Positions 1-7,879 of a DNA stretch of 19,762 nucleotides are shown here, in pieces. Location of the stretch: contig JACWAG010000067.1 of NCBI GenBank assembly GCA_014874425.1, positions 1 through 19,762 of the forward strand, given 5' to 3'. The translations under genes were made by a program, and so were the position numbers. Position 1 is the stretch's first letter, and every line of letters begins with the position of its first letter. The stretch comes from Syntrophaceae bacterium. Its GTDB lineage: Bacteria; Desulfobacterota; Desulfomonilia; Desulfomonilales; Desulfomonilaceae. The notes below the pieces were generated by a model. The model searched no databases, had not been told where the DNA came from, and saw only the letters and a program-made list of their open reading frames with translations.

Positions 1-304
1 CCAATGGCTTGGGCCGGAGAACCCTCATGCCTGAATAAATCGAATAAAAACATACAAGGAACTTATTTTCCTAACTGAAAACTTTGGCATTTCTTCACAC
101 CTAAGCAGAATATTGTTTGCATTCAAATACATTGACTGGTTGGTTGTAGGAAAAGAATGTGAAGTTGTGCCCAAAAGGGAATGGAGCCCTTTTTTGAATT
201 TGATTTCTACTTTCATCTTCGTCCGTCAGGAACAAGGCAGTGATCATGCTGTCCATCAATAGGTTAAGCAGTTCATTTGACTCCCTGAGATGATCAACCC
301 GCAT
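1..304 (-). pseudogene. Possible decayed PAS-domain fragment
   Basis: On the minus strand a reading frame from an ATG at 302-304 gives an N-terminus whose segment LLMDSMITALFLTDED resembles the start of a PAS sensor domain. At about position 213 the PAS-like reading moves to another frame (KVEIKFKKGLHSLLG), and that frame stops at 25-27. A third frame is open at the window edge. This would fit a PAS protein broken by at least one frameshift, or a chance resemblance. No clear ribosome binding site precedes the ATG. The call is tentative because the resemblance rests on a short segment and the downstream part does not look like a typical PAS core. Confidence 0.22.
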
Positions 305-431
305 AACCCTAGCGCTTATTTCTTTTGTTGAAGGTCAGTCCTTCTTACCTATGAATTCAAAATCGTTCGTAATCATAACGATATCAATCCTTGCCTACCG
401 GTCAACAGTTACAATCGGCAGAAAAAACGTG

Positions 432-460
432 TTGCAATTCATGGTCAATATGATATTAAT
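432..460 (+). promoter_or_regulatory. Candidate promoter for the 467-572 small RNA
   Basis: TTGCAA at 432-437 is followed after 17 bases by ATTAAT at 455-460 (TATTAA with a 16-base spacer), in a very A+T-rich stretch. Initiation about 7 bases later, near 467, would place the first hairpin of the downstream structure (from 470) at the very 5' end of the RNA. A second possible -10, TATACT at 466-471, with TGGTCA at 442-447, would start inside that hairpin and so fits less well. The elements are only partial matches to the sigma-70 consensus. Confidence 0.35.
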
Positions 461-466
461 ATACAT

Positions 467-572
467 ATACTTTAATTACCCCATTAAAGGATATCGGGTA
501 GCTTCCTCCTTGCGCTATCCCGAACGCAAAGCCTCAGTGTAGACACAATACACTGAGGCTTTGATTTAATAG
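467..572 (+). ncRNA. Candidate C-rich small RNA with three hairpins
   Basis: Three consecutive hairpins are seen on the plus strand. The first is CTTTAAT (470-476) with ATTAAAG (483-489) and loop UACCCC. The second is TCGGGTAGC (494-502) with GCTATCCCGA (514-523), with one bulged U and a loop of UUCCUCCUUGC. The third is a 15-bp perfect stem (527-541 with 549-563) followed by TTTGATTTAAT, which looks like an intrinsic terminator. Both upstream loops are C-rich, and the second holds CCUCCUU, the anti-Shine-Dalgarno sequence. No protein is plausible here. The same DNA also lies 40 bp downstream of pyk, so on the minus strand it may simply be the pyk 3' end; there the second loop would read GGAGG, a CsrA-type motif. 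The sRNA reading is inference from structure. Confidence 0.42.
527..563. terminator. 15-bp terminator hairpin, probably bidirectional
   Basis: A perfect inverted repeat runs from CAAAGCCTCAGTGTA (527-541) to its complement (549-563) around the 7-nt loop GACACAA. On the plus strand it is followed by TTTGATTTAAT, a reasonable though interrupted T-tract. On the minus strand it follows the pyk stop codon by 40 bases but is trailed only by TTTGCG. It therefore ends pyk transcripts and, if the small RNA on the plus strand is real, that RNA too. Confidence 0.7.
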
Positions 573-602
573 AGTATCCTTCCTTGTGCGCTCGGTGAAC
601 AA

Positions 603-2036
603 TCAGAACACTCTTGAAAGATCGACTATCTCCATGCGGTTGTTGGTTTCCGGATGCTTGGCTGATGGGCCCTGAGTAAGAACGACGAGTTTTCCATTAA
701 TGTCATGCCGGGTTAGCCAATCGCCCGTAAATGCTCGCCAGTCGTCAGGATCCTCGTCAACAAGCTCAGGGATAACCCCGTAAGAGAATTGCAGCCTCCT
801 ACACGTGGTCTGTAGGGAACTCACGGCGATTACCCAAACCGGGAGCTTGAAGCGGCTCATGCTACGAGCCGAGGCCCCTGAACGAGTCGGAGCAAAGATC
901 ACGGCGGGCTGTATATGCTCCACCGCGTTTTTCACGCTCACAGCTATCAAGTCCCGTATGTTCAGTTTCTCATCGATCTCCGGCATAGCCAGGAAATGTC
1001 CAATCGGCCGCTGACATCGGTAGGCTTCAGTCGCCGAAGCAATCCGCGAGAGTGTGGCCACAGCGTCTATAGGGTACTGGCCAGTGGCGGATTCGGCGGA
1101 GAGCATTACGCAGTCAGTTCCATCGAGAATCGCATTCGCTACATCGGTTGATTCGGCCCGAGTTGGTCTTCTGTTGCTGGTCATGGATTCCAGCATCTGG
1201 GTCGCTGTTATGACAGGTTTGCCAAGTGTATTCGCCTTTGCCATGATCTCTTTTTGAACCAGCGCAATTCGCTCGATGGGCGTCTCAACCCCGAGATCAC
1301 CGCGAGCAATCATTATGCCATCAGCAGCCGCAAGAATTTCATCAATATTGTCCAGCGCTCGTGATCTTTCGATCTTGGCTATTACAAATGGGCTGGCCCC
1401 GAGTACCGACGCTGCGTCTCGAAGGGCGCCTATGTCGGAAGCTGACTCGACGAACGACTGGCTTACGGCGTCCACCTGATGATCCAAGGCAAATCGAAGA
1501 CATTCATAATCTCGGTCTGTAAACGCTCCTATACCCAAGGATATCCCGGGGAGGTTCAAACCCTTTCTGGATCGTAGCTCCGCCCCCACCCGAACGACAC
1601 AATTTACATCGTGGCCCGTAATGCTGACTACCTCGAGTTCGATGAGGCCATCGTTTAAGAATATCTGATCACCTTTCTTAACCGCTTGTGGAAGACTTGG
1701 CAGATTCACGGAAACGCGGTTTCGATCCCCTTGAATTTCGTCAACGGTAAGGGAAAATTGATCCCCAGTCCTCAATTCCACAGGCTCTTCTTTGAGATTT
1801 CCTATCCGAATTTTGGGACCGGGCAGGTCGGCTAGAATAGCTACGTCACGCCCGTGTCGGGCGGAAACCTCGCGTATATTTGTTATAACTTCATTATGAT
1901 CTGCAAAATCCCCGTGAGAGAAATTGATCCTGGCCACATTCATGCCTGCCAGTATCATCTGCTCTATGGTTTCAGATGATCTGGAAGCGGGGCCGATTGT
2001 GCAAACAATTTTGGTTTTGTTGAGCGGAAGCGCCAT
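603..2036 (-). CDS. pyk: Pyruvate kinase
   Basis: Pyruvate kinase catalyses the last step of glycolysis, phosphoenolpyruvate plus ADP to pyruvate plus ATP, in the cytoplasm as a tetramer. The protein is 477 residues, the usual bacterial length. Motifs in order are KTKIVCTIGPAS (7-18), MNVARINFSHGD (32-43), DLPGPKIRIG (70-79), the active-site stretch FVIAKIER with Lys221 and metal-binding Glu223, IARGDLGVE with Asp247 (243-251), and ATQMLESM (278-285). An upstream in-frame ATG at 2073-2075 exists, but the ATG at 2034-2036 is preferred because AAGGTGA sits just before it and the conserved N-terminus begins there. A C-terminal domain of about 120 residues follows the barrel. The gene is transcribed alone, away from the malic enzyme, and ends at the hairpin at 527-563. 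Confidence 0.97.
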   Translation of the reverse strand: MALPLNKTKIVCTIGPASRSSETIEQMILAGMNVARINFSHGDFADHNEVITNIREVSARHGRDVAILADLPGPKIRIGNLKEEPVELRTGDQFSLTVDEIQGDRNRVSVNLPSLPQAVKKGDQIFLNDGLIELEVVSITGHDVNCVVRVGAELRSRKGLNLPGISLGIGAFTDRDYECLRFALDHQVDAVSQSFVESASDIGALRDAASVLGASPFVIAKIERSRALDNIDEILAAADGIMIARGDLGVETPIERIALVQKEIMAKANTLGKPVITATQMLESMTSNRRPTRAESTDVANAILDGTDCVMLSAESATGQYPIDAVATLSRIASATEAYRCQRPIGHFLAMPEIDEKLNIRDLIAVSVKNAVEHIQPAVIFAPTRSGASARSMSRFKLPVWVIAVSSLQTTCRRLQFSYGVIPELVDEDPDDWRAFTGDWLTRHDINGKLVVLTQGPSAKHPETNNRMEIVDLSRVF

Positions 2037-2396
2037 GTTTTCACCTTGATCTGATTTTGTTATACCCGATCTCAATATTTCATTTTATAGTATATCATCG
2101 CTTGATGGTTGCAAATTCTGTTCACTCATATAAACCTAACGAATCGACCGTGAAAATTCGATACTGAACACTTTTTTGCAACTATTCTCACAAGTAAAGA
2201 ACTATATAAATTAGGAAGCGATGACTGGTTCCCAATGTCGAATTCATGAGATCTTTGGTCTGCATACTGAACTTGCTTCCTCAAGTGGGAAATGGTGTGA
2301 TACTTATAAATGTGGCTTAAAAAGAATACCAAATCGCATTGATATCTTGTATGATCATGCTCGTCATTCACTGCTTTCTGTTCAGTAGGAGGAACC
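2037..2396. promoter_or_regulatory. Divergent intergenic region, pyk / malic enzyme
   Basis: These 360 A+T-rich bases must hold the promoters of both divergent genes. For pyk a weak minus-strand candidate is TTGCAA (2109-2114) with TATAAA (2084-2089, spacer 19) or TATACT (2089-2094, spacer 14). No convincing plus-strand promoter was found. Small repeats include the interrupted palindrome ACTTG-N6-CAAGT (2271-2286) and a 9-bp direct repeat ATACTGAAC (2161-2169 and 2264-2272). An open frame on the minus strand (2126-2398) lacks any recognisable domain and covers the malic enzyme ribosome binding site, so it is not called as a gene. Confidence 0.4.
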
Positions 2397-3797
2397 ATGC
2401 TCGTTCAATCAAGTCCCAGCCATAGTCTTACCATCAGAGTCAGATTTGAAAGACGTCCAGGAGCGTTGGCCAGAATAGCTACAACAATAGGTGAGATGGA
2501 CGCGCTCGTCGGCTCGATTCCTATTGTAAAAATTCAAAAAGACCATGTTATCAGAGATTTTGACATTTACGCCAGTGATGAAAATCACGAGCAAAGAATA
2601 GTTGATACCCTTAAGGCGATGCCTCAAGTGGAAGTAATCGCCGTTACCGACCGGACATTTCAATATCACAAGGGTGGAAAGATAGAGATAATCCCTACAA
2701 AAAGGCTAGCGGGCCGAGAAGATCTTTCGATGGCCTATACGCCGGGAGTTGGCCGCATCTCTATGGCCATAGCCAGAAACGCCGAGGAAGCCTACAAATA
2801 CACTATAAAAGGAAATACAGTGGCGATTGTGACTGATGGGTCCGCTGTACTTGGGTTAGGCAACATCGGCCCGCTTGGGGCCCTGCCTGTCATGGAAGGA
2901 AAGTCCATGTTGTTCAAGGAGTTCGCCGGAGTCAACGCATTTCCCCTCTGCTTAAACGCGTCTACCGCCGATGAAATTGTGGCCGCCGTTAAAGCCATCA
3001 GCCCTGTTTTCGCCGCCATAAACCTCGAGGATATTTCAGCTCCACGGTGTTTTGAGGTTGAAAAGCGGTTAACCGAGGAACTTGATATCCCGGTCTTCCA
3101 TGACGATCAGCATGGCACGTCAATTGCCGTCCTGGCGGCTTTGAGGAACGCCCTTAAGAGGGTGGGTAAACGCTTGAGCGACGTTAAGATTCTTGTTTCC
3201 GGGACGGGGGCCGCTGGCGTGGCATGTATCAAAACCCTATTGGAAGCCGGAGCGCGGCAAATACTCTGTTGCGACCGCTCAGGGGCCTTATATCCCGGTC
3301 GGGTAGAAGGTATGAATCCAATCAAGGAAGAAATTGCACGACTCACCAATCCTGAAGGTATTCAGAGCCCACTCAAGGAAGCGCTGGTTGGAGTCGATGT
3401 ATTCATTGGACTATCCGCAGGAAACCTGCTCGAGCCAAAAGATCTTGAAGTCATGGCTCCGAAATCCATCGTTTTCGCCCTTGCTAATCCTATACCTGAA
3501 GTCAACCCCTGGGAGGCGCTCGATTATGCTCAGATAGTCGCTACAGGTCGAAGTGACTTCCCTAATCAGATTAATAACGCTCTTGTTTTCCCTGGAATTT
3601 TCAAAGGGGCCTTAAGTGTCCGCGCAAGGAAAATTACTCGGGAGATGAGACTGGCGGCATCCGCCGCAATCGCTGGCTTAATCCCGGAAGATGAACTGGC
3701 TGATCAAAACATAATCCCAGGCATCTTCAACAAAGGCGTGTGCCCCGCAGTAGCTGCTGCGGTCGCAAATGCGGCGGCTTTCAGCGGAGGCCTGTGA
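2397..3797 (+). CDS. Malic enzyme with N-terminal ACT domain
   Basis: This enzyme oxidatively decarboxylates malate to pyruvate and CO2 with reduction of NAD(P). The 466-residue protein has an ACT-like regulatory domain at about 10-88 (LTIRVRFERRPGALARIATTIG), which in other enzymes binds amino acids or similar effectors, then a complete bacterial malic enzyme core. Visible catalytic features are Tyr114 in AYTPGV, Lys169 in EGKSMLFKEF, metal ligands Glu211-Asp212 (NLEDI) and Asp236/Asp237 (HDDQHGTS), and the dinucleotide-binding loop SGTGAAG (268-274). A strong ribosome binding site, AGGAGGAA, lies at 2387-2394. It diverges from pyk, so two routes to pyruvate share one intergenic region. Whether it prefers NAD or NADP cannot be read from the sequence. 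It lacks the C-terminal phosphotransacetylase-like domain of MaeB-type enzymes. Confidence 0.94.
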   Translation: MLVQSSPSHSLTIRVRFERRPGALARIATTIGEMDALVGSIPIVKIQKDHVIRDFDIYASDENHEQRIVDTLKAMPQVEVIAVTDRTFQYHKGGKIEIIPTKRLAGREDLSMAYTPGVGRISMAIARNAEEAYKYTIKGNTVAIVTDGSAVLGLGNIGPLGALPVMEGKSMLFKEFAGVNAFPLCLNASTADEIVAAVKAISPVFAAINLEDISAPRCFEVEKRLTEELDIPVFHDDQHGTSIAVLAALRNALKRVGKRLSDVKILVSGTGAAGVACIKTLLEAGARQILCCDRSGALYPGRVEGMNPIKEEIARLTNPEGIQSPLKEALVGVDVFIGLSAGNLLEPKDLEVMAPKSIVFALANPIPEVNPWEALDYAQIVATGRSDFPNQINNALVFPGIFKGALSVRARKITREMRLAASAAIAGLIPEDELADQNIIPGIFNKGVCPAVAAAVANAAAFSGGL

Positions 3798-4082
3798 CTG
3801 AAGTGACGCATTAACCATTGTTCGAACTAATCACATCCCAGTCAATAACTAGCCCCGAACTTCATTGGAATAGTCATCCACTGTCCTGATAGGGGCGCCG
3901 CTTTCCAGGAACTCTGAATTGCCACTTTTATGATTGGTTGAACTCACAGACGGGTTATCTCCAGGAAATACTGAAACTAAGGTTATAGCCGAATTTAGTT
4001 CAACATAAACCGCCAATTCGTCGAGAGCGGAAAGGAAATTTCACAATTCCAGGCGTCTGACGCATATATTTAATTCAGGTGA
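3798..4082. other. Convergent intergenic region without clear gene
   Basis: This spacer separates the 3' ends of the malic enzyme gene and dxs. No open frame of interest and no standard terminator with a T-tract was found. Two weak structures are seen: an 8-bp inverted repeat GTTGAACT/AGTTCAAC (3937-3944 and 3997-4004) with a 52-base spacer, and a short palindrome GCGTC-T-GACGC (4053-4063) downstream of dxs. Termination here may depend on Rho. Confidence 0.4.
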
Positions 4083-6041
4083 TCAGTGAGGGCCTGCGCC
4101 TAGCGATTCGTTCAGGGAAGTCCGGTTCAATACGGTATTGGTTTTATAAAAAGTGTATGCGGCATTGGCTATACCCTGCGGCGTTAATCCGTAATCCTCA
4201 AGAAGTTCGTTTCGAGTCCCGTGTTCGACAAACACGTCTGGAATGCCAAGCCGTATAACCCTAACCTCAGTCAATCCTTCGTCGGCCAGCAGTTCTAGAA
4301 CTGCGCTACCAAATCCGCCGGCAAGTACGCCCTCTTCTACCGTTATCACACGACCCGTGGCCCGCGCTAGTCTTACAATCAACTCACCGTCAAGAGGTTT
4401 TACAAATCTTGGATTGACGACACAGGCAGAAATACCAAAAGTCTCGAGAATCTCAGCGGCGTGCAGAGCTGGATACAACATGGACCCCAGCGCCAGCATG
4501 ACAAGATCACTCCCATGCCGAGCAATCACCCCTTTACCCAAGGGAATTATCTCAGGAAAGTCCTTGATTGGGAGCCCGACGCCTTTCGCTCGAGGATAGC
4601 GAAGAGCGCAAGGCGATCCCGATTCAATTGCGGTATACAGCATATCGGCCAGTTCATCTTCGGATGAGGGGGCCATTACCGCAAGATTCGGCACGTTTCT
4701 GGTAAATGCCACATCGAAGACCCCATGATGGGTCGGACCATCCTCCCCTACGACACCAGCCCTGTCCATGGCGAAAATTACCGGCAAATTCTGCATGCAC
4801 ACATCGTGAATTATGTGATCATATCCACGCTGGAAGAAAGTGGAATATATAGCCACAACAGGTTTATAACCCTCGCAAGCGAGACCGGCGGCGAAAATTA
4901 CTCCGTGCTGTTCCGCTATACCGACATCAAAGAACCTCTTAGGAAAGATTTCTCCAAATCCGGCCAAACCCGTGCCATATTCCATGGCCGCGGTTATTGC
5001 CATGATTTTCGGGTCTCTTTCGGCCAGTTTGATCATCGTTTGTCCAAATACGGTTGTATAAGTCGGAGAGTCGTCCGACACGCGCGCCTTGCCCGTTTCT
5101 ATTTCAAACGGGCCCACACCATGGAACCGGCTTGGGTCCTCTTCGGCGCAACAATAACCTTTCCCCTTGCAAGTTATCGTGTGCAAAAGCACCGGCTTTC
5201 GAAATCTTTTCACATTAGTTAGCGTCTCAATCAAATGTCTCAAGTGATGCCCGTCGATTGGACCCACATAATTGAAACCAAGGTCTTCAAAAAGACGACC
5301 CGGCGTAATGAAGCCCTTCAAAGCGTCTTCGAATTGACGGGCGACACCATAAATTGAACGCCCCATAACTCCGGGGATATTCTTCAGGATGCCCTTGATT
5401 TCGTTTCTGAATCGGGTTACAAGTTGACCTGTCATGATGCGGTTCAAGTAAGCGGCCATGGCGCCCACATTCGGTGAGATCGACATCTCGTTGTCGTTCA
5501 GGATTATGATAAGGTCCTTTTCGGCAGCGCCCGCCTGATTTAACCCTTCGTAAGAAACACCACAAGTAAGAGATCCATCACCAACCAAAGCAATGACCTT
5601 GTGGTTCTCTCCACTCAAACAGCGAGCCTGAGCGAGCCCGGCCGCCACGCTGATAGCATTGCCAGCGTGGCCTGTGTCGAAGAAATCATACTCGCTTTCT
5701 CTTCGCTTGGGGAACCCGGCGATTCCTCCCCTTGACCTTAAAGAATGGAACCTGTCACGTCGGCCGGTTAATATCTTGTAGGCATATGCCTGATGTCCTA
5801 CATCAAAAACGACCCGATCATCCGGCGGAGAAAAAACCCTTAGCAGCGCAATTGTCAACTCGACGACCCCAAGGCTGGACGCCAAATGGCCGCCATTCTC
5901 TGAGACTGTCCTAATTATGAGGTCTCTGACCTCATCGCTAAGTGTCTTAAGCGATTCAAAAGGCAACTTCTTGATGTCTTCTGGTGACTGAACCTGATTG
6001 AGTACTGAATATTCCATATTTCTAATGTGATGCTCTTCCAT
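4083..6041 (-). CDS. dxs: 1-deoxy-D-xylulose-5-phosphate synthase
   Basis: DXS condenses pyruvate and glyceraldehyde 3-phosphate to 1-deoxyxylulose 5-phosphate, the first step of the MEP isoprenoid pathway; it needs thiamine diphosphate and Mg. From the ATG at 6039-6041 it has 652 residues. Visible are NGGHLASSLGVVELTIAL with His52, DVGHQAYAYKILTGRR (80-95), GHAGNAISVAAGLAQAR (124-140), the ThDP motif GDGSLTCGVSYEGLN ending in ND (154-183), and a C-terminal transketolase half (EQHGVIFAAGLACEG and RYPRAKG). An upstream ATG at 6129-6131 would overlap ispA by about 70 bases; the chosen ATG leaves 19 bases after the ispA stop and has GGATGG ahead of it. A third ATG at 6015-6017 is also possible. 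It is the last gene of the operon, so its substrate pyruvate also links it to the neighbouring pyk and malic enzyme genes. Confidence 0.95.
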   Translation of the reverse strand: MEEHHIRNMEYSVLNQVQSPEDIKKLPFESLKTLSDEVRDLIIRTVSENGGHLASSLGVVELTIALLRVFSPPDDRVVFDVGHQAYAYKILTGRRDRFHSLRSRGGIAGFPKRRESEYDFFDTGHAGNAISVAAGLAQARCLSGENHKVIALVGDGSLTCGVSYEGLNQAGAAEKDLIIILNDNEMSISPNVGAMAAYLNRIMTGQLVTRFRNEIKGILKNIPGVMGRSIYGVARQFEDALKGFITPGRLFEDLGFNYVGPIDGHHLRHLIETLTNVKRFRKPVLLHTITCKGKGYCCAEEDPSRFHGVGPFEIETGKARVSDDSPTYTTVFGQTMIKLAERDPKIMAITAAMEYGTGLAGFGEIFPKRFFDVGIAEQHGVIFAAGLACEGYKPVVAIYSTFFQRGYDHIIHDVCMQNLPVIFAMDRAGVVGEDGPTHHGVFDVAFTRNVPNLAVMAPSSEDELADMLYTAIESGSPCALRYPRAKGVGLPIKDFPEIIPLGKGVIARHGSDLVMLALGSMLYPALHAAEILETFGISACVVNPRFVKPLDGELIVRLARATGRVITVEEGVLAGGFGSAVLELLADEGLTEVRVIRLGIPDVFVEHGTRNELLEDYGLTPQGIANAAYTFYKTNTVLNRTSLNESLGAGPH

Positions 6042-6060
6042 TTCCCATCCGCAAAAAAGA

Positions 6061-6957
6061 TCAGCTAACTCGCCGGGCGACAAATTCCGTGAGCAAAACC
6101 AAAGAATGCGCTGTTTCGCCAAAAGGTTCAATTAATTCTTTAGCCTCAACGAGAAGATTTAGAATTAACCGTCTTGAATGATCCGCTCCATGCAAAGACG
6201 GATAAGTGGCCTTACCCCGTTTCCCATCTTTCTTCACCGCCTTGCCAAGTTTTTTAGGGTCACCTTCCAAGTCCAACAAATCATCCCTTATCTGGAAAAT
6301 CATCCCAAGCTTTTCCCCAAACTTGTAGAAAATATCTATCTGAGCGTCGTCCGCCCCCGCCAGCCGCGCTCCACTTGTAACCGCGGCCCGTATGAGGGCC
6401 GCGGTCTTGTTAAGCATTATCTTTTCTATCGTTGTGTCGTCCGCTGCTTTACCCTCGAAAAACATGTCCAATGTCTGCCCTGCTATCAATCCTCTCGAAC
6501 CGCAAGCTTCAGCCACATCACGGATAACCGCCAGGACACGATGACATGGAAATATCCTTGATAGTTCTACGGAGCCAAGAATTTCAAAGGCAAGAGTGAC
6601 TAAAGCGTCACCCGCCAGAATTGCCGTGGATTCTCCAAAAGCTTTGTGACAAGTCGGTTTGCCTCTGCGAAAATCATCATTATCCATGGCCGGCAAATCG
6701 TCATGAATAAGAGAATAAGTGTGGACACACTCCAGTGCTACAGCTAAAGGCATTATATCCGATTTGTCAGCGCCGATAATCTCCGCAGCGGTCATTGCGA
6801 GAATGGGTCTGATACGTTTCCCTCCGGCGAAAAGACTGTATCGCATGGCCTCGTGTAGAGCCTGAGGTTCAAGTTCAGCGCTCGGGACAAAATTGTCCAG
6901 CGCCTCATCTACAAGGTCTCGGTTTCCAGAAATAAACTTCTCCAGGACTGGGTCCAA
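6061..6957 (-). CDS. ispA: Polyprenyl (farnesyl/geranyl) diphosphate synthase
   Basis: This short-chain trans-prenyltransferase joins isopentenyl diphosphate to allylic diphosphates, giving farnesyl (or geranylgeranyl) diphosphate for quinones and undecaprenyl carriers. Visible are GGKRIRP (45-51), the first Asp-rich motif DDLPAMDND (86-94) and the second, DDLLDLEGD (225-233). An open frame extends upstream to 7080 but runs through xseB. The best start is the TTG at 6955-6957: GGAGAAGGG lies 7 bases before it, it sits 4 bases after the xseB stop, and it gives 298 residues, the usual family size. A GTG at 6973-6975 lacks a ribosome binding site. Product chain length cannot be stated with certainty. 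The order xseB-ispA-dxs is common in bacteria. Confidence 0.93.
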   Translation of the reverse strand: MDPVLEKFISGNRDLVDEALDNFVPSAELEPQALHEAMRYSLFAGGKRIRPILAMTAAEIIGADKSDIMPLAVALECVHTYSLIHDDLPAMDNDDFRRGKPTCHKAFGESTAILAGDALVTLAFEILGSVELSRIFPCHRVLAVIRDVAEACGSRGLIAGQTLDMFFEGKAADDTTIEKIMLNKTAALIRAAVTSGARLAGADDAQIDIFYKFGEKLGMIFQIRDDLLDLEGDPKKLGKAVKKDGKRGKATYPSLHGADHSRRLILNLLVEAKELIEPFGETAHSLVLLTEFVARRVS

Positions 6958-6961
6958 TAGA

Positions 6962-7204
6962 CTACCCTTCTCCACGGCTGAACGAAATACGGTCCAGATC
7001 GGCCAAAAGTTCCTCAACTTTACCTTCCGACTGGCCCAATATTTCGAACAATGTTCGCGAAACTCCAACCCCTTCTTCAAACAACTTCAGGCTTTCTTGC
7101 AGACCAAGCCCTCCGCTCTCCATTTTTTCTACGATTATCTTTAGCTTCTCCAAACCGATATCAAAATTGTCATTTTCGGTTGGTCCTTTAGGATCTAATG
7201 GCAT
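6962..7204 (-). CDS. xseB: Exodeoxyribonuclease VII small subunit
   Basis: XseB is the small subunit of exonuclease VII, which degrades single-stranded DNA to oligonucleotides together with the large subunit XseA. The 80-residue product has the family pattern: FDIGLEKLKIIVEKMESGGLGLQES, then LKLFEEGV and a C-terminal KVEELL, all predicted helical and coiled-coil-like. The start is the ATG at 7202-7204, preceded by TGAGG; upstream in-frame starts at 7246 (TTG) and 7222 (ATG) lack a good site and would make the protein longer than the family norm. It lies 4 bases before ispA and 57 bases after the TPR-like gene. xseA, which usually precedes xseB, is not in this window. Confidence 0.9.
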   Translation of the reverse strand: MPLDPKGPTENDNFDIGLEKLKIIVEKMESGGLGLQESLKLFEEGVGVSRTLFEILGQSEGKVEELLADLDRISFSRGEG

Positions 7205-7261
7205 TGATTCCTCATGTTCCATAATTTTGTGATCAGGGTCGACCAAGAATGAGAAGCGACA

Positions 7262-7825
7262 CTATTTGATCTCTTTATCATCGTTTGCAATCAGTTCACT
7301 CAATTCACGTTTTGCAGCTACAGATCCTGGATCGATCTTTAGCGCCTTCAAGAAATTCTTTTCAGCCTGTTCTCTACGCATGAAAAACTTCTTGTGGATA
7401 AAACCTTCAAGATAATATCCATCCGCTAGTTTTTGCGGCGCAGTTCTGTCGGATCGTTCCCTAATCCTGTTGGAAGCCTGAACATCGTCAAGGGCAGTTT
7501 TCACGTAGTAAGCCGGAAAGTTTTGATACAATCTAGCCTTTATCTTGGCCTGGGCCAATTCATAAAGAATATCGGCATACAGTTCCGGTCGATCAGATCC
7601 AGAAACATCCAGAGAATCCCTAGCCTCCTCCAACAGATCAAAAGCCTCGAGGTAATGGATCCTTTGTATCAGGGATTTTCCTACATTGAATAACCGTAGG
7701 ACCTGTAAATCTTGCGCGCCATTGTTTTGGCACAACGGCTCACCAGCCCACAGAATCACAATTATAGCAGAAAACAAAACGGCCAACGAATGTCTACGCA
7801 AAATGTTGTAAATGTTGTTCTCCAT
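7262..7825 (-). CDS. Exported or membrane-anchored TPR-like protein
   Basis: I do not recognise a specific family. The 187-residue product begins with a positively charged stretch (NILRRHS), then a hydrophobic segment LAVLFSAIIVILWAG (about 14-28), a signal peptide or anchor. EPLC follows but is not a standard lipobox. The rest is helical with TPR-like pairs: IQRIHYLEAFDLLEEARDSL, ELYADILYELAQAKIKARLY, and the best unit REQAEKNFLKALKIDPGSVAAKRELSEL near the C-terminus. It is likely a periplasmic protein-interaction module. It heads the xseB-ispA-dxs operon. A promoter at 7851-7879 would give a leader of only about 19 bases, and no Shine-Dalgarno is visible before the ATG. Confidence 0.72.
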   Translation of the reverse strand: MENNIYNILRRHSLAVLFSAIIVILWAGEPLCQNNGAQDLQVLRLFNVGKSLIQRIHYLEAFDLLEEARDSLDVSGSDRPELYADILYELAQAKIKARLYQNFPAYYVKTALDDVQASNRIRERSDRTAPQKLADGYYLEGFIHKKFFMRREQAEKNFLKALKIDPGSVAAKRELSELIANDDKEIK

Positions 7826-7850
7826 GTGATGTGGTGTTGTTCGTTTTTAC

Positions 7851-7879
7851 ATTTTAAACAAATCGCGTAAATGTAACAA
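7851..7879 (-). promoter_or_regulatory. Candidate sigma-70 promoter of the TPR-xseB-ispA-dxs operon
   Basis: On the minus strand TTGTTA (7874-7879) is followed after exactly 17 bases by TAAAAT (7851-7856), which differs from the consensus -10 at one base. Transcription would begin near 7844, leaving about 19 bases before the ATG of the first gene. The short leader fits the absence of a clear Shine-Dalgarno there. Confidence 0.5.

Noticed and set aside
351..542. 63-residue open frame on the plus strand
   Set aside because: No ribosome binding site or domain; it spans the hairpins that better explain this stretch as RNA structure.
2161..2272. 9-bp direct repeat ATACTGAAC
   Set aside because: Two short copies about 100 bases apart in A+T-rich DNA can occur by chance; no further copies seen.
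2126..2398. 90-residue open frame on the minus strand between pyk and the malic enzyme
   Set aside because: No ribosome binding site or domain, and it covers the malic enzyme ribosome binding site and both promoters.
4243..4599. 118-residue open frame on the plus strand
   Set aside because: Antisense to the C-terminal half of dxs, with low-complexity composition.
4725..5222. 165-residue open frame on the plus strand
   Set aside because: It lies antisense inside dxs, whose motifs are complete, and shows no recognisable domain.
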